DNA of 64,000 bases, taken from positions 124,001-188,000 of the forward strand of contig JAWUZG010000135.1 in the NCBI GenBank assembly GCA_036785705.1, written 5' to 3'. How positions within the stretch are numbered: position 1 is the first letter of the stretch; the number at the start of each line of letters is the position of its first letter. Below are positions 9,109 to 21,270 of this stretch, in pieces. A model generated the notes under the pieces. That model did not search any database, was not told where the DNA came from, and saw only the letters and a program-made list of their open reading frames with translations. Source of the DNA: Acanthornis magna (taxonomy: Eukaryota; Chordata; Aves; Passeriformes; Acanthizidae). Made by a program: the position numbers and the translations under genes.

Positions 9109-9373
9109 TGTTGCCTTTCTTAGGCGTAGCGACCTGGTTCGGAAACGGCACGGCGGCACCCCCCGGCCACTCGGGCCATCAGCTCACAGACACCACTGTG
9201 GTGGATGGCAAATGGCGTTTATTGGTGATTAGCACCGCATTATATAACTTTGGTTTACAACGTCACATCCGTCTGCTTACATCATAAACTAAACACTATT
9301 GGCTATCTGGGGAGGGGTCCTATCTTTCCGTACAGCACGATATCTTCTGACCGCCAGACCCTACCTACCCGCA
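9109..9373 (-). repeat. 5' LTR of the provirus (265 bp)
   Basis: This is the promoter LTR. In proviral sense it runs from 9373 (TGCGGGTAGG) to 9109 (GGCAACA). It carries CCAAT (9298-9302), the CRE-like TGACGT (9260-9265), TTATATAA (9240-9247) and AATAAA (9218-9223), all identical to the 3' copy. The five differences from the 3' LTR are at 9128, 9130, 9164, 9169 and 9371; four of these involve a CpG in one of the two copies. Confidence 0.93.
9240..9302 (-). promoter_or_regulatory. Core promoter of the 5' LTR
   Basis: Reading on the minus strand, a CCAAT box (9302-9298) is followed by a half-palindromic CRE, TGACGT (9265-9260), and a TATA box, TTATATAA (9247-9240). Transcription would start about 25-30 bases further, near 9210-9220, and proceed toward gag. 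The order and spacing are those of a normal pol II LTR promoter, and all elements are intact. Activity cannot be judged from sequence. Confidence 0.7.
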
Positions 9374-9379
9374 CATTCA
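9374..9379. repeat. Target-site duplication, right copy
   Basis: CATTCA directly follows the 5' LTR and matches 5085-5090 perfectly. See the left copy for what this implies. Confidence 0.9.
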
Positions 9380-10439
9380 TAGGCCATAACAGAGTCCAAC
9401 AAAGGTTTTTTAATTAGTAACACTAAAGATGGGTTAGAAAATTGCACCTGGACCAGTATTATTCACATATGGGGTGAAGTTCGTAAGGATTTAATTTCAA
9501 CAGTAATAGTTTCCTCTTATAAATAACAGTCTGAAGCTGCTACACCAAGGAGGTTGCTGTTATTGCCTTATTGGGGGGGGTGGGGGGGTGGGAAGTGAAT
9601 GCTGGAGGGGTGAAATTACTTGTTTCAAGTCACTCAGCTGATCCAAACAGATTGAGCAGTAATTCCCAGTCTCCCTAAAGTATCAGAGCAGTGCATAGTG
9701 TGTGCAGTATATATAAACCAACAAACACCAGTTTGTGACTCTGTGGCACAGCATGGGGGGGCTCACCCAGCATCTGGGAGCTGCCTCCTCAGTACCTGGA
9801 TCTGGGATAGGGAGGAGGAAGACTGGGGGTGGACTCGTCCTTCTCCCACGAGTGGCCATGGTCTTCCAGTTGCTACCAAAAACTATGTGCAGTCATGCAA
9901 AATTAATATATAATCCAAGTGTGTAGGTTGAGTGGTTGATATGAGCTACTGTGGTGGCCAAATTTTGTTGAGTGCCAATACTGTCAGCAAGTTGTCCCTC
10001 ATCATTTTGTAGGTATTAGTAAGTTCATTTCGTGTTCTTTGATAGTGCTTATTATCTAAATTATTTTAAATGGTTTGTGTCAGTTCAGTAAATACTGGTT
10101 ATGATTTAAAAAGCATTTTCACAGGTGCTTTACTACATTTGTATTCAAGAGGCATATGCTCCTTTGCATACATCATATAGATAGGCAGTCACTTTCAGAA
10201 GCTGATGTTTCACCCATGTATGGATGGATTTCTATAAGATGAAGTAGAGACTTCTCTGTCAGAAAAAACCATAGTAACTCTCAAATTCTTTGGTCTTGTC
10301 ATTTTATTCCAAAGCGTGCAAATGACTTCCAGGCATAAAATCTCCAGAAAGTATTCGTAACTTTGCATGAGGAGCCTGATCCAAAGGTTTCCTTCTTTCA
10401 AAGCTGCTGGAAAGTAGGCAGCATGTGTGTCACCTGCCA

Positions 10440-10805
10440 GAGCAGCCTCAGGCTCTAGCTCACCCTCCTCGTGGCAGAGCTGTACTCAGGCTGTATTCAT
10501 GGCACCGTGCTGGCTTCTGCTTTAGTTACCAGATCCACTTTCACACCTTCCGACTTGTCTTCCAGGCTTCCGAGGGAGGCCCGACCATGTCAGGGTGGGT
10601 GTGTGAAGGGTGAAAGTGAAGCAGGGATGTCGAGAAGGCTTTCCAGGCATTCCTGCCAGCCCCTTTCTCTGCCCGCTGTCCTGTGCTCGGTGTCGCTCCC
10701 GCGCTGCATTCTCCCTCCTGTCCAGTGGATGGCAATGATGTCCCGGTTTTGCTCGAAGGGAGCCGGTGCCCCATCCACGATGAGTGTGCCATGTTCCCGA
10801 GGATT
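10440..10805. other. CpG-rich patch of unknown origin
   Basis: More than a dozen CpG dinucleotides occur within about 365 bp, including a CTCGGTGTCGCTCCCGCGC cluster near 10686-10704, in surroundings that are nearly free of CpG. It ends just before a TAC/pyrimidine-rich tract (10830-10915). Open frames on both strands here reflect base composition. It could be a small unmethylated regulatory island or an old retroelement fragment. I do not recognise a repeat family. Confidence 0.35.
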
Positions 10806-11524
10806 GCATCCCAATTATTCCCATGATTCATTTTTACTACTACTACTTCTCTTTTTTTTCTTATACTTTTTTTTCTTCTTCCTCCCCCCTTTCCTTTTAA
10901 AATTATTTTCTCCCCATTCCCTGTAAGCTAACTGTGCTGTTGTGATGGTCTGTGTTGCCGACTCAGGATATTTTGGCTTAGATTTAGTTAAGCACTTGCA
11001 CAGATGTCACTGATTCTGTGTGATCGTAGACCTCTTACGAAATGCCATGATAAAGGAGGACAGGCTTCATGATTAAATGGCCCCTTCCAGACCTTAAATA
11101 TTATGAATCTCACTTCTGCGGTACAGTGGAAAGACGATTAGGACTTCCTACACTACGAAGGAAGAAAGGGAGGTGAAATTTTTAACTGAAACTTCCAAAT
11201 ATATTTCTCCTACTTCCACAACCTCAGGGTCAACTGCTCTAGGTAACAGGAACTTTAATTACTTTCAGTAACTTGCCAGGGACAAACACTATTTATGTGC
11301 CATATCTACTACCGTCGTGATACCATAAACATGCTGCTGTTGGGAATGGTTTCTACTGCCTAGTTTCTATGTAAATATCCAAAAATGCGTGCATTTTGGA
11401 GATGCTGGGGTTTTCTAGATACCACTTAATTATATGAAAACTGAACTAGACTACATTTGGTAAGAATTGGCTATAAACCAAAGGGTCCATTCTTTAGACA
11501 GACTCATCAGTAAAAAAATCCACG

Positions 11525-11586
11525 ATAAAATAATAATAATAATAACAACAATAATAACAAATCATAATAAATATAATAAATAAATA
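11525..11586. repeat. AAT/ATAA-rich microsatellite
   Basis: The tract is made of TAA and AAC triplets with interruptions (AATAATAATAATAACAACAA and similar). It is a simple repeat with no coding potential. Confidence 0.85.
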
Positions 11587-14500
11587 GTTAGCATTGAATA
11601 GAGTGAGGGCAATTTTTGAAGAGGAAAGTATTGCTCCTTCACATTCTTGTCCATCTGTTTTTTTAGGCTTTTCTATACATTCAATCAGCATAATGCCTAA
11701 GTGAGTAATGTAATGAGAAAGCAGTATTAGAGATTTGCTGGATTCTGGTATGTGATTTAAAAGCTGTGTGCTTATCCTTTGAAAGATATTTATGAAGACA
11801 ATGTATGTATGCACTGCTGCACTGAGAAGTGTTTTTTAGTCCGTCGACTGTTAGGATATTTTTCAAAGCTGTTGACGTCTTTTTGTAATGTAACTCTTTT
11901 AAAGCTACTCTGAAAGGAGGTCCAGTCACCACTAATTCCTGTGTAAATAAAGCATAATCACTCAGAGAAGAGACCCTTTATTTAGTGAGTTTAAAGCTCA
12001 TTATACAATTTTGTAGGGGGAAAATTACCCTGCCTGTAAATTAACTGCATTTCCTAATGAAATAACTTGTCAATTTTTTCAGCCTCCTTTGATAGGAATA
12101 AGAATTACAGTGGCATTGGAAAGTAAAATCATGCTGTTCTTACTGGCAGTTTTTTTCCAGTTGTAGAAGAAATTATAACTGTGAACACATTTTGATTCAG
12201 ATTAATCTCAACAAGCAACAAAAGCATCTTTTGTCATGGTGTTTTTTCATCTCTTTCCCACCTCCTTTATTAGAGCCTAAAGCCAGCTCCATCAGCCTTA
12301 CTCCTGGTATATGATGACACAAATTCTCTGGAGGCATGTGGCTTTCTCAAGCAATAAAGCATCATTATGCTCCTCATTTCTGAGGATGCACTATTTCACC
12401 TGTGAGTTGTGTTTCAAGGGACAAACTAGCAGAACTCATCAGGTTAATTTTCCCAAAAAACAAGGCTTTCATCCTCCCATCAGGCTTGCAAAGGCAAGCC
12501 TATTTACCACAGGTGTCTGTGCTTCTCTAGTTCTATCCTGACACTTGTAGATGGCAGCAAATAGATGGCATTTTAAGTGCTTTGGCTGCAGCTACTGCAA
12601 CAGGAGTGCTAAAAGACAAAATAATTGTTCTTGAGGTGGCTGTCCTCTTCCGAGCAGCAGCAGCCTCAGTGCACATTAACAAGCCAAGCCGGTGCCTGTG
12701 GCTCTGCTGAGCCAGGTGTCATGACTCCACTTCAGCAGCTAACAGCAGAGATACATGGAGCTGCTGTAATGTTGGAAATCATTTTAAGAATTCCTGGAAT
12801 AATTGCTTTTTCCTGAAATTGGTTATGTTTTGTTATATAGATATTAATTGTATGTACTTATAGGGAGTGGTTGGTTTTCTTTCATTTGGGAAAGGTATAA
12901 ATTTAGGGGCATATGGATTAGTATCCTCAGAGTTTCTTTTTTCCTGCTTTGGCCAATTTTCAGCTGCATACAATAAAGGTTTAAGATTAGTTTGGCTTTG
13001 AAAAATCACATTCAGACCAATCATAAAGAAGTATTCAGAAAGGTCATCTCAGTGTGTGGGTGCTTTCTTCATTTCTTCACACAATAACTCTGTTCTACAA
13101 TAACAGCAAGCAGCAAGTTCTTTGCAGTAGTTTTCAGTATATTAAAATTAGTGAAAGATTAAGTGGGGGTTTGTTACATTTGATCAATGTGAAACTTCAT
13201 ATCAGCATGAACAATATTCCTTCAGGAGTTAGGGCCTGGTATTGAAATTCTGCTGCTGGACAGTGGTTTTGGGTCAGGCTGCTAAAGAAGGTCAATGGTT
13301 TCAGAGTCGCTTGTGGTCCAGCACAGAAGAGCAAAGCTGTTTCTCAGATCCTGGTTCCTCTGATTTCTGTGTAGATTCCTCTTTAACACATAGGGCTGTC
13401 CGTACTTGTCAAACAGGTCAGCATGGTGAAAAAACATATTTCTATTTTGCATGGAATCAGAATGTAGCTTCCTGAAGTTAGTGTAAAAGTCTGAATTGTC
13501 AATAGTTTCAGGTTTGCACACCACCACTGATTTTCAGTGCTCAACAGGAGGTGCTCATCACTTCTTCAAGGTGATGTGTTTCTGCTTAGCATCTTCAGCA
13601 CCTGAAGACAGACCCGTGAGAGAGTCACAATACTAAAATCCATTCTCTTTGGAAATGTGAAAACAAAATAGTGTGAATTTCCTATAGCAGACATTTCTGT
13701 GAAAAATTTTTTTTTTCTGATGAAATTAAAGTTTTTTGTTTGATTTCATCCTTGATGTATTTTATATTTTAAAATTGAAAAGAGAAATAAGATGGGTTAT
13801 TGCACAGAACCAATAGCTAGCATAAACAAAGGTATTGGATGAAGGAAATGAAAAATAAGCAAGTTGGAGGTGAAAAGTGCATTACTCCATTGCTACTCTG
13901 ATAATTAGAGAGAAAAAATTAACAGTTGCCATAAAGTACTTTAAACATGAGAGTTTCTTATTAGGTTCTTCAAGAATGTAATTAATTACTTGCAGCCACA
14001 TATGTTCTTTGTGTCATGGTGTGGAGTACCAGCATTTCATTAAAACCCAGTTCAATAATAACAGGTCACTCGAGATGTCTTTTGCTCTGGAGAAGGTTGG
14101 GAAGCCGAATGCCTGCTGCTTCATCCCTCTTGTGCTGTGCCAGCACACTGAGTTGAGTAGGAGGAGAGGGCAAGCTGAGCATACCAGGGTCGCGTTCCAG
14201 AAAGCCCCTTGGTCTGGGTGACAGTGCTCATGGGAGACCTGGGAGCAGAGGGATGGCAGAGGGCTGGTAAACACATAGCAGGGCAGCCAGCACAGAGTTC
14301 TGATAAAGACACTGCGAGTCACAGTCAAATTCCTACCGAAAGGAAGTCCCATGGTTATGAAGAAATAATTAATAATAATATAAAATAAATGCAAGTGCTA
14401 TATTGTCCTAGTGACAGAGTTTTTGGACTTTAACAATATTTTTTTTTAAGCAACAAGTCGTGGGCTAAATACTCACAGCTCCTGTGCCACCCTAGTGCCT

Positions 14501-15801
14501 TAGCTAGTTTGCACTGACAGTGAAGTTAAGAGAAGGATGGGTGGACATGTTGTTGGAGACCCTCTGCATGTCACTTTTATTAATCTCTTAAGGAATGAGA
14601 TACCAGAGGGCCAGATTTTGTCTGGTACAATTCATGTTACTTTTGAGGGATGGGCTGAAATGTGTGCAAGGGTAAGAAGGTGCCCTTGGTGCCCAGCGGG
14701 ATTTGGGAATTGAGAAACATTTTGGTAACACCAGTTGTCTGGAGGCGCAGGTATCACCACTGGTATCCCGAGAGAGTCCTGACAGACTGTTGGGAGCCAC
14801 TTCATCATTCCATCGTCACAGGGTGTAGGGTGCTCTCTCATGGAGTATGAAGCAAACAGAAAACATTTCCCATGCAGCTTGAAGCCCTGTCCTGCACCAC
14901 CTTCCACTTGTGACCTTCCTTTTGAAATACATTTTACTGGCATTACAAGAAAACACATTAGGCTCCTGGAATTGTGCTTAGAGTAAATGAAGAGCAACAT
15001 ATGTTGTGCAATTGCACCCTATTGTTTTATATTATACTTTGAGAAGAATTTTTGCAATTAGATTGTTGTTGAAATCAACAAAGTACAAACAGGGAGCAGA
15101 GTGTTTTTGATAGGGAGGGACCCTGTCAGTAGCTGATTGAGGATTCCTTTTATCTTAAATATGATTTAATGCTCTGTGGAAAGAATTAAGAATCCCATTT
15201 TACACTGAAGCATGCTGTTAATGTGCATATAAAAACCTCAGCAATTTTATTGACAGTTATGAATTTACAGCTGCTGGTGGTGAATTTTTTTGAAAGACTT
15301 CTTCCTTTTCCCCAATTCTTTGCAGACCATTGTCATAGTTTGCTATTAGCTAAGGCAGAACCTCATTTAACAGAAATGCATAGGTCTTCAATTTCACTGT
15401 ATACATGAGGAAAAAAGAAAATCAATGTGAAGCCTGGACTCAGTCTGCTGATGCCAGGGATGAATATCTGTAGCATACAGAAAGAAACCCTGACTCAGAT
15501 TAGTTTTTCTTTACCCTTTGGATGTTAAAAATGACAGAAAGAGGCTACTGCTGGTGAGAGTTGTTATGACTATTATCCTCTGGTCAAATTTGGTGTTAAT
15601 CCTAGAGACTGTTAGTGCGTGTAGAAATATTTCAAGTACTCAGTATTAATTTAGTATTAATTTATATTTATTATTATCATTTATATTATATTCATTGATG
15701 GGAAGATGCGTATTAAGAAACAATTTGTGCATTTGCAGTTTCACATTTGCATTGAATATCCATTGTTTGTGTGTGCGAATGATTGCCATGCACCCAGGAC
15801 T

Positions 15802-15845
15802 ATGTGTGTATGTAAATATATATATATAAATATATATACACACAT
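15802..15845. repeat. TG/TA microsatellite
   Basis: TGTGTATGTAAATATATATA is followed by further TA steps and a short CA run. It is an alternating pyrimidine-purine simple repeat. Confidence 0.85.
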
Positions 15846-18800
15846 AGTATCTAATCATCAAGAATATCAAGGGTGAATATCATTTTAATTTTCAAACAAG
15901 AATTTGGAAAAAACCCAGCCAATGCCCAGCTTGCAGAGTTCAGGCTTCACAGGAGGGGTCCCTGTGTGGCTCATTGCAAACACAACTATACCTAGAAGTG
16001 ACCTGAAGCTGGTTAAGGGTCGTGTCTGGCCAAGGAAACCCAGTGAAAGAAATGGAGATAAAATGGAAGGTTTGTGTGATGCTATTAATTTTTGGTCTAG
16101 GTGGAGCTTCTGTTAAATTGACTGTGACTGTGAAGATTCCTTATAAATTATGTTCTTTAGACTTGCTAAAAATCTTCCAAAGAATAGATTTTCATGATTC
16201 TTTTTAAAATTTGAAAGTTGTTGTTCCACTGGGTTTAAGACAGACGTGCTTTCCTCTTTTTTATTACACTTCTCATGATGTCTTTTACAGAAATGTCTTT
16301 AAAATAATGTCTGAGATGTGCACGTTGGCCAAAATTGTATTTCTTAGTAAGAAATCAATGAGAATTTTTAATAAAACATTAAGAAAAAATATAAAACTTT
16401 TGAGAAAATGAGAAGGTATGGTTGTAGCAATTCTGCTTTGGGAAATGGAAAGGCTTCTTTAACTAATTTTTTTCTAGCCCTACTGAAGCTGCTATTTTGG
16501 CCTGTGGAAAATGACATTGACTGGTCTTGACATGATGGAGATATTCTGTATGACTCTAAACCAAGAAGAAGCTGGAGCTTCCCAATTATTTCTATCAACT
16601 TTTAGATTCTTAATTTTATTTCCTATTTTATTTCCTTATTTATTTCTTAATATTATTTCCAGCAGTTCTATTTGATGGTGCATTTGTGGGATCAGTGTCT
16701 GCAAATCTCATCTGCTATTTTTCCTGAATTATTTTATTTATAATTGTTACTTTTTAATTCTGAAACTTTACCAACATCTGCCAGCAGACTCTGCAAAGCA
16801 ATTGAATTCAGTAATTAATTTCAAGGGAATGCTGAGCTATTCCTGGCCCAAACTCATTCTGTGGTTCTGGGTTTCCAGAGACATGGATTCAACATACCTG
16901 AGCAGTAAATTTGCCTTAATTTCCAGATATGCATAAACGTGCATAACTCAGCTTGGGTACCCAGCTCTGACTTGGAACTTGGGAGATGCTATTTCTGGAC
17001 TCTGTCCTGACAGCTGATCCTGATTTGTTCATCTGATCTCTTCGACACACCTTGGGATGCCTGGAAAATATGAGTATATTGTTATTCCCATGTAAAATTA
17101 TCGCCTCAAGATGCTGTAGTTTGACATAGTGCATTAGATTTTAACATTTGAGATACACTCTCCACTTTAACTTACTCCATTGCTCATGTTTCTTTTGGAA
17201 AAGGAAAGATTTGATTTCTGAAGGCAATCAATTTTAAAACTTCTTTTCAAAAGGTTATTTTCTCTTTTTTTAAATTATTTTTTCTTAAAGGTCATTTTTC
17301 TAAGGACTGGCTTAGAGGTGCTAAGACATTTCCTCATTCTTTCAAAAGTATAGGATCTGTATGAAATGAACTCCATGATTAGCCAGAGCATTACTTCGCA
17401 TAAAGTATACAGGATACGTATGATGGAGAAAAGTAACAGAAAGACCTGTGGTATATGCTGTGTCAGGTATTTTTCTGTACTTAGTAATCTATGGTCCTTT
17501 CTCAAAGATGACTATTGAAGTCTGCTTTATATGGGTGAGCTAGTTCTCCATTCTAAATTTAATCTACTTCTAATTCTAAAATTCATTCTAAAGATGAGCT
17601 ACCATTACATTAAACATTGTGGTTTCCATTTCAGTAGCAAATATTTTTCTAATTTTAATTAATTAATCAGCCTTAGAATTGGAGGAGTTGTTTTTTCTTT
17701 TTTTTTTTGTGAACTAATTAGATGTAATCTCACTTTCTCGATCTCCATTGCCTTTAATCAGCTTTCTCTGGCCAGATAGCACTCTTAATTCAGTTCTTTA
17801 ACTTCCAAACTGTAATTGTGTTTATGTATTGTAGGCATTTATAGTAATGCTTGCTCTTCCTTGTTTGCACGAGCCTCAGCATTTCCCCATAACCCCTCAA
17901 ATGGATTTTGATTCCCACGGCAATCATAAGCTAATGGGGGAAACCACTGCAGTAATGTGAACAGCAGTTTTATGGTACTGTACATGAGAACAAAATGTAT
18001 CGTGGAATAGGCTGCTGCTGTTGGGGACTTGATCTGTTGATCTGTTGGAAAGACTTGTTTCATGCATGTGTTTTTATTCTCTATTTCTGAGCTGACAATT
18101 TGGGGTGACGTTTATGGGATTTCTGTCTCACTTCTCTACCTGTTTGATAGAAGGAACTCCATACCTGCAGGATGAGTTATACCTGCATCAGCTAGGAAAT
18201 TATTCAAGCCTTGGTCTAACCTGCTCCCGCTGTACTCCTAACAAATTTTCCATATCAGCTTTAATGAACAAAAAAAAGTATGTTTTGGGAAACTAATGCC
18301 TGAATGTGTTTCTGTCCCCTGCCCAAGCCACAGGGACTCTCTGGGGTGCTGTGGAGATAAACTTCTCCGTTTTCCTCTGTTCTGCACTGACGACGTTTTG
18401 CCCCAGAATATTTAAGTTTCTCTTCCTCAAGGGTCTCCATTGGCACAAGCACTGAGGAGCCAGCACTTGCATCTGAACACAAGTGTTGGGGGCCTAGAAA
18501 GTAGTGAGTGCTGTTCCGGGTATTTAAAGTGGTGTCAATCATGCTAACCCTCAGTAATATTTCAAGTATTTAGATAGACAAATGTTAAACAATTTTTGAA
18601 TATTTTCCATTAATAATTTTAGATAGGCACTAGCAGTTTATTTTAAATTAACCTTTATGCTTATAGTATATAAAAATAATTATAGTATGTGTTGCATGTG
18701 AAATCAGATGGTTATTCTGATCTCAATTTATTTGGATTACATTGTGCTAGAAGTTCAAATTGGCAAAGAAGTATTGAAAGTGGTTAAAAGGCGTGTATTT

Positions 18801-20417
18801 GTATATGATGTACTTGTGATCTGCTGCAGAGAGATTCTCTTTGCTGCTGTAAGACACTTTTTCCTTTCACTAACTAAAGATCAGAGCAAACTATTTGCAT
18901 CAAAGCTTCTTATTTAAAACAGTTTATTGATGGCAACACACTTGCTGAATTTGCAAGCAAGCACCTTTATGTAGCTGCAGCAGCATGAAGTGTGCCTGCC
19001 TGTTATTGGAAAGCATCCAAGGACATCCTCAGCCTTCCAGCTTTCCTCTGTGTGGGGGGAGGGTTGCTGCTGTTGCTGCTTTTCTTCATTTTCCGTACTG
19101 CAGCGATTTCTAAATAAGTGCTGGTTGATTTCTCCATTTGTTATTTTTCATTTTGAAGTTAGGATGCTTAGTGACCCACTGAAGAGATACAGACTTTCTT
19201 TCCGGGACAACTTAACATAGGATCTCTTCCCTTTCCCTGGTGGTACTGGACTTGGGTGGCTCTCTGGAAGAACCCTGATAGCCCACGGGGTATGTGATGG
19301 CCAAGGCAGCAAAAGGTAGCAAAGGCTGCATCTTCAAACAATACCTTGCACTTATTTGCAAACAAAACCAGGTTGTTAATGAGAAACAGGCTGCCAAGGC
19401 AGCAGTGATTCCTGCCTCCAGAGAAGTGTATGAGGAGGATGCAGCCCCCCAAATGTGTGGGGAGGAAAGGGCAAGGCTGGGCCCCACTGGGGCTGGGGAG
19501 TGGCACCCTTGGGGCAGAGCTAGTGGCCAGCGGCTCAGCAGTGCGGGGTGAGCGCCCATTCCCCAGCCTCCTCCCAGCTCCGAGTCCTTGGGGATCTCAG
19601 GGAGTCATTATGCCTTGAGGTTACTGTGATGGGCTTTCTGCTGCTTTTCCCCAAGCATCTGCCTTTCATCTTTACAAGGCCATACAAAAATTGCCTGTAA
19701 CTGGCACATATTCTCTCTTTTGGAGATGAAGGCTGCCATTTGTGTCTAGTTTGAATACTGACACATCATTACCTGGTTAGAGATTTAAGGAAGGAACTAC
19801 CTTTTAAGAAAGAAACTTTGTCACTGATTGAAACTTTTGAATTTCATTGAACAAAGTGGTTTTTAGTGACCTCTATTTCCTGAACGTTATGCCCCCTTTT
19901 TGTATGCAGCACTTTGGTGCAAATTCATCAGTTCATTCTAAGCAAGTACAGAGGTTATAATGAGAATGATGACATTATTTTTGGAGGTGATGCTGCCTGA
20001 CTGATGCATTTTCAGCACTCTTTTCAATCTCCCTCAGCTGTGCTTAATGTCCAGTTTGTGATGCCAGTGAACGTAGAACAATGTAGCTCTTTTATAAAAT
20101 CCAAATATTGTACAGGGATAGAAACAGTACTTAATTAAGCAAGAAATAAAAGAATTAACATTGTGATATAGGTCTTGTAAATGATCTTCAGATTAGGCAG
20201 ATGCACATGTGGTCATGTTTAAGAACAGCTTTTTGTAATAGTGTAAAGAAGCCCTGAGATATTGGGTTCTGTGAATACATGTATTGCATGGAAAAAATCT
20301 AGTAGAAATAAAGGAAAAAAAAATCAACATTTACAGTACCTGATCAGTAAAATAGTAGATTGAGAATGAATGGAAGGATAGTTCGTAACTTTACTATTTT
20401 TGGGGAATGATAAAAAT

Positions 20418-21270
20418 GCCATCTTGAAGGCCCTTCAAGGGCTAATTGGTTCTAGTCCTCCAATACTCCAAGGTTCTACCACTTGGAAGAGGGCTGTTGA
20501 AACCAAGGACTGGATCAGCCATTGCTTTGTCTGGATGAACCTTTCTAAGGACAGAATCTCTCAGCCTGTTTGATGACCTATTCCAGTGCTGCTAGGGAAA
20601 TTTTTTTCCAGCTGTCCAACTTCAATCTCTAAAACAGCTTTGTGTGGTTGTTTTCCTTTTTATGCTGTTTGACACTACCAAGAGGAGTTTGCCGGTGGTG
20701 TCTAAAGAACTGCCCTTCCAATAGTTGTAAGCAGATATGATACACCTCTGTGGCTTCTTCTTTACCAAACTTACCAGGCCCAGCTCCTTCAGCATCTCTA
20801 CGCAGGGTATGGACCTTTGTCGAACCTTTTCTGTTTTCTCTGCATCCCTCTTGAACTGAAGGTCTCCCCAGGCTGTCTGAGCACCAGCCTCCCCTATTCT
20901 GCTGCCACGCTCCTCCAGATGCAGTTCAGCGTGCAATTTATTTTGCTCACAGTGAGGGCTCACTTCTGCAGTGTGGTGTCCACTGAAATATCACAGGCAT
21001 GTTCTTAGGGCTGCTGCTTGGTAAGGTTTCAGTCAATGCATGGGGTTATTCCGCTCTCGTTGCCGAATCCTGTGGTTTTCCCTATTGAAGGTTGTGACAT
21101 GTCTGTTGGTTAACCCCCAAATTTACTGAAGTCTTTTGGACAGGCTCTGGCCCTTATCCTGTCAGCAACTCTGCCTAGCTCAGAGCTGCCTGAAAGTTTG
21201 CTGAGCGTGTTAACTTCCTCTTTGAGTGGAGCTTAGCCTATAAAAGCCTACTGATAAAGTCCATCCTGTT
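20418..21270 (-). mobile_element. Old, heavily diverged CR1 LINE, 3' region
   Basis: Read on the given strand, this follows the order of the antisense 3' end of avian CR1 elements. A diverged TTCCAGTGCTGCTAGGGAAA block is near 20581. AGGCCCAGCTCCTTCAGCAT lies near 20776-20795, and CTGCCACGCTCCTCCAGATG near 20900-20920. A cysteine/alanine-poor stretch and GAAAGTTTGCTGAGCGTG are near 21191-21208. CR1 is therefore on the minus strand. It lacks an intact coding frame and the terminal 8-bp repeats, and is much more decayed than the copy at 24.1 kb. The boundaries are approximate. Confidence 0.65.

Larger units (their letters stand above)
5091..9373 (-). mobile_element. Endogenous provirus, pol-deleted, class II gag with gamma-type env
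   Basis: This 4283-bp provirus is read on the minus strand. Its order is 5' LTR (9109-9373), tRNA-Phe primer site (9089-9106), gag (from 9072), env (7470 to 5542), a repetitive 3' untranslated segment, polypurine tract (5356-5369) and 3' LTR (5091-5355). No protease, reverse transcriptase or integrase sequence exists between gag and env, so any mobility would have depended on proteins from a related virus. The matrix begins MEALVKVV without a myristoylation glycine and contains LKSWGKVVQAL, like alpharetroviruses. The 6-bp target duplication agrees with class II. The TM protein is instead gammaretrovirus-like. Matching LTRs and target duplications show that the deletion happened before or during this integration, or inside an intact provirus afterwards; the sequence alone cannot decide. 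Confidence 0.93.
9380..20417. other. Non-coding host DNA between the provirus and the old CR1
   Basis: No gene is supported. Visible items are a G-run cluster at 9573-9592, a CpG-rich patch at about 10440-10805, an AAT-rich microsatellite at 11525-11586, a TA-rich microsatellite at 15802-15845 and a TATTT-rich stretch near 16617-16660. The segment 17840-18060 has a non-repetitive texture that could be a conserved non-coding element. A moderately GC-rich stretch at 19210-19610 is open on both strands only because stops are scarce. Confidence 0.55.

Noticed and set aside
10471..10926. A 151-codon plus-strand frame in the CpG-rich patch
   Set aside because: Overlapping frames are open on both strands because of base composition, and the C-terminal part is a translated pyrimidine tract.
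19168..19559. Frames of 112 and 115 codons on the minus strand
   Set aside because: They overlap each other and a plus-strand frame in a locally GC-rich stretch; no domain or splice support.
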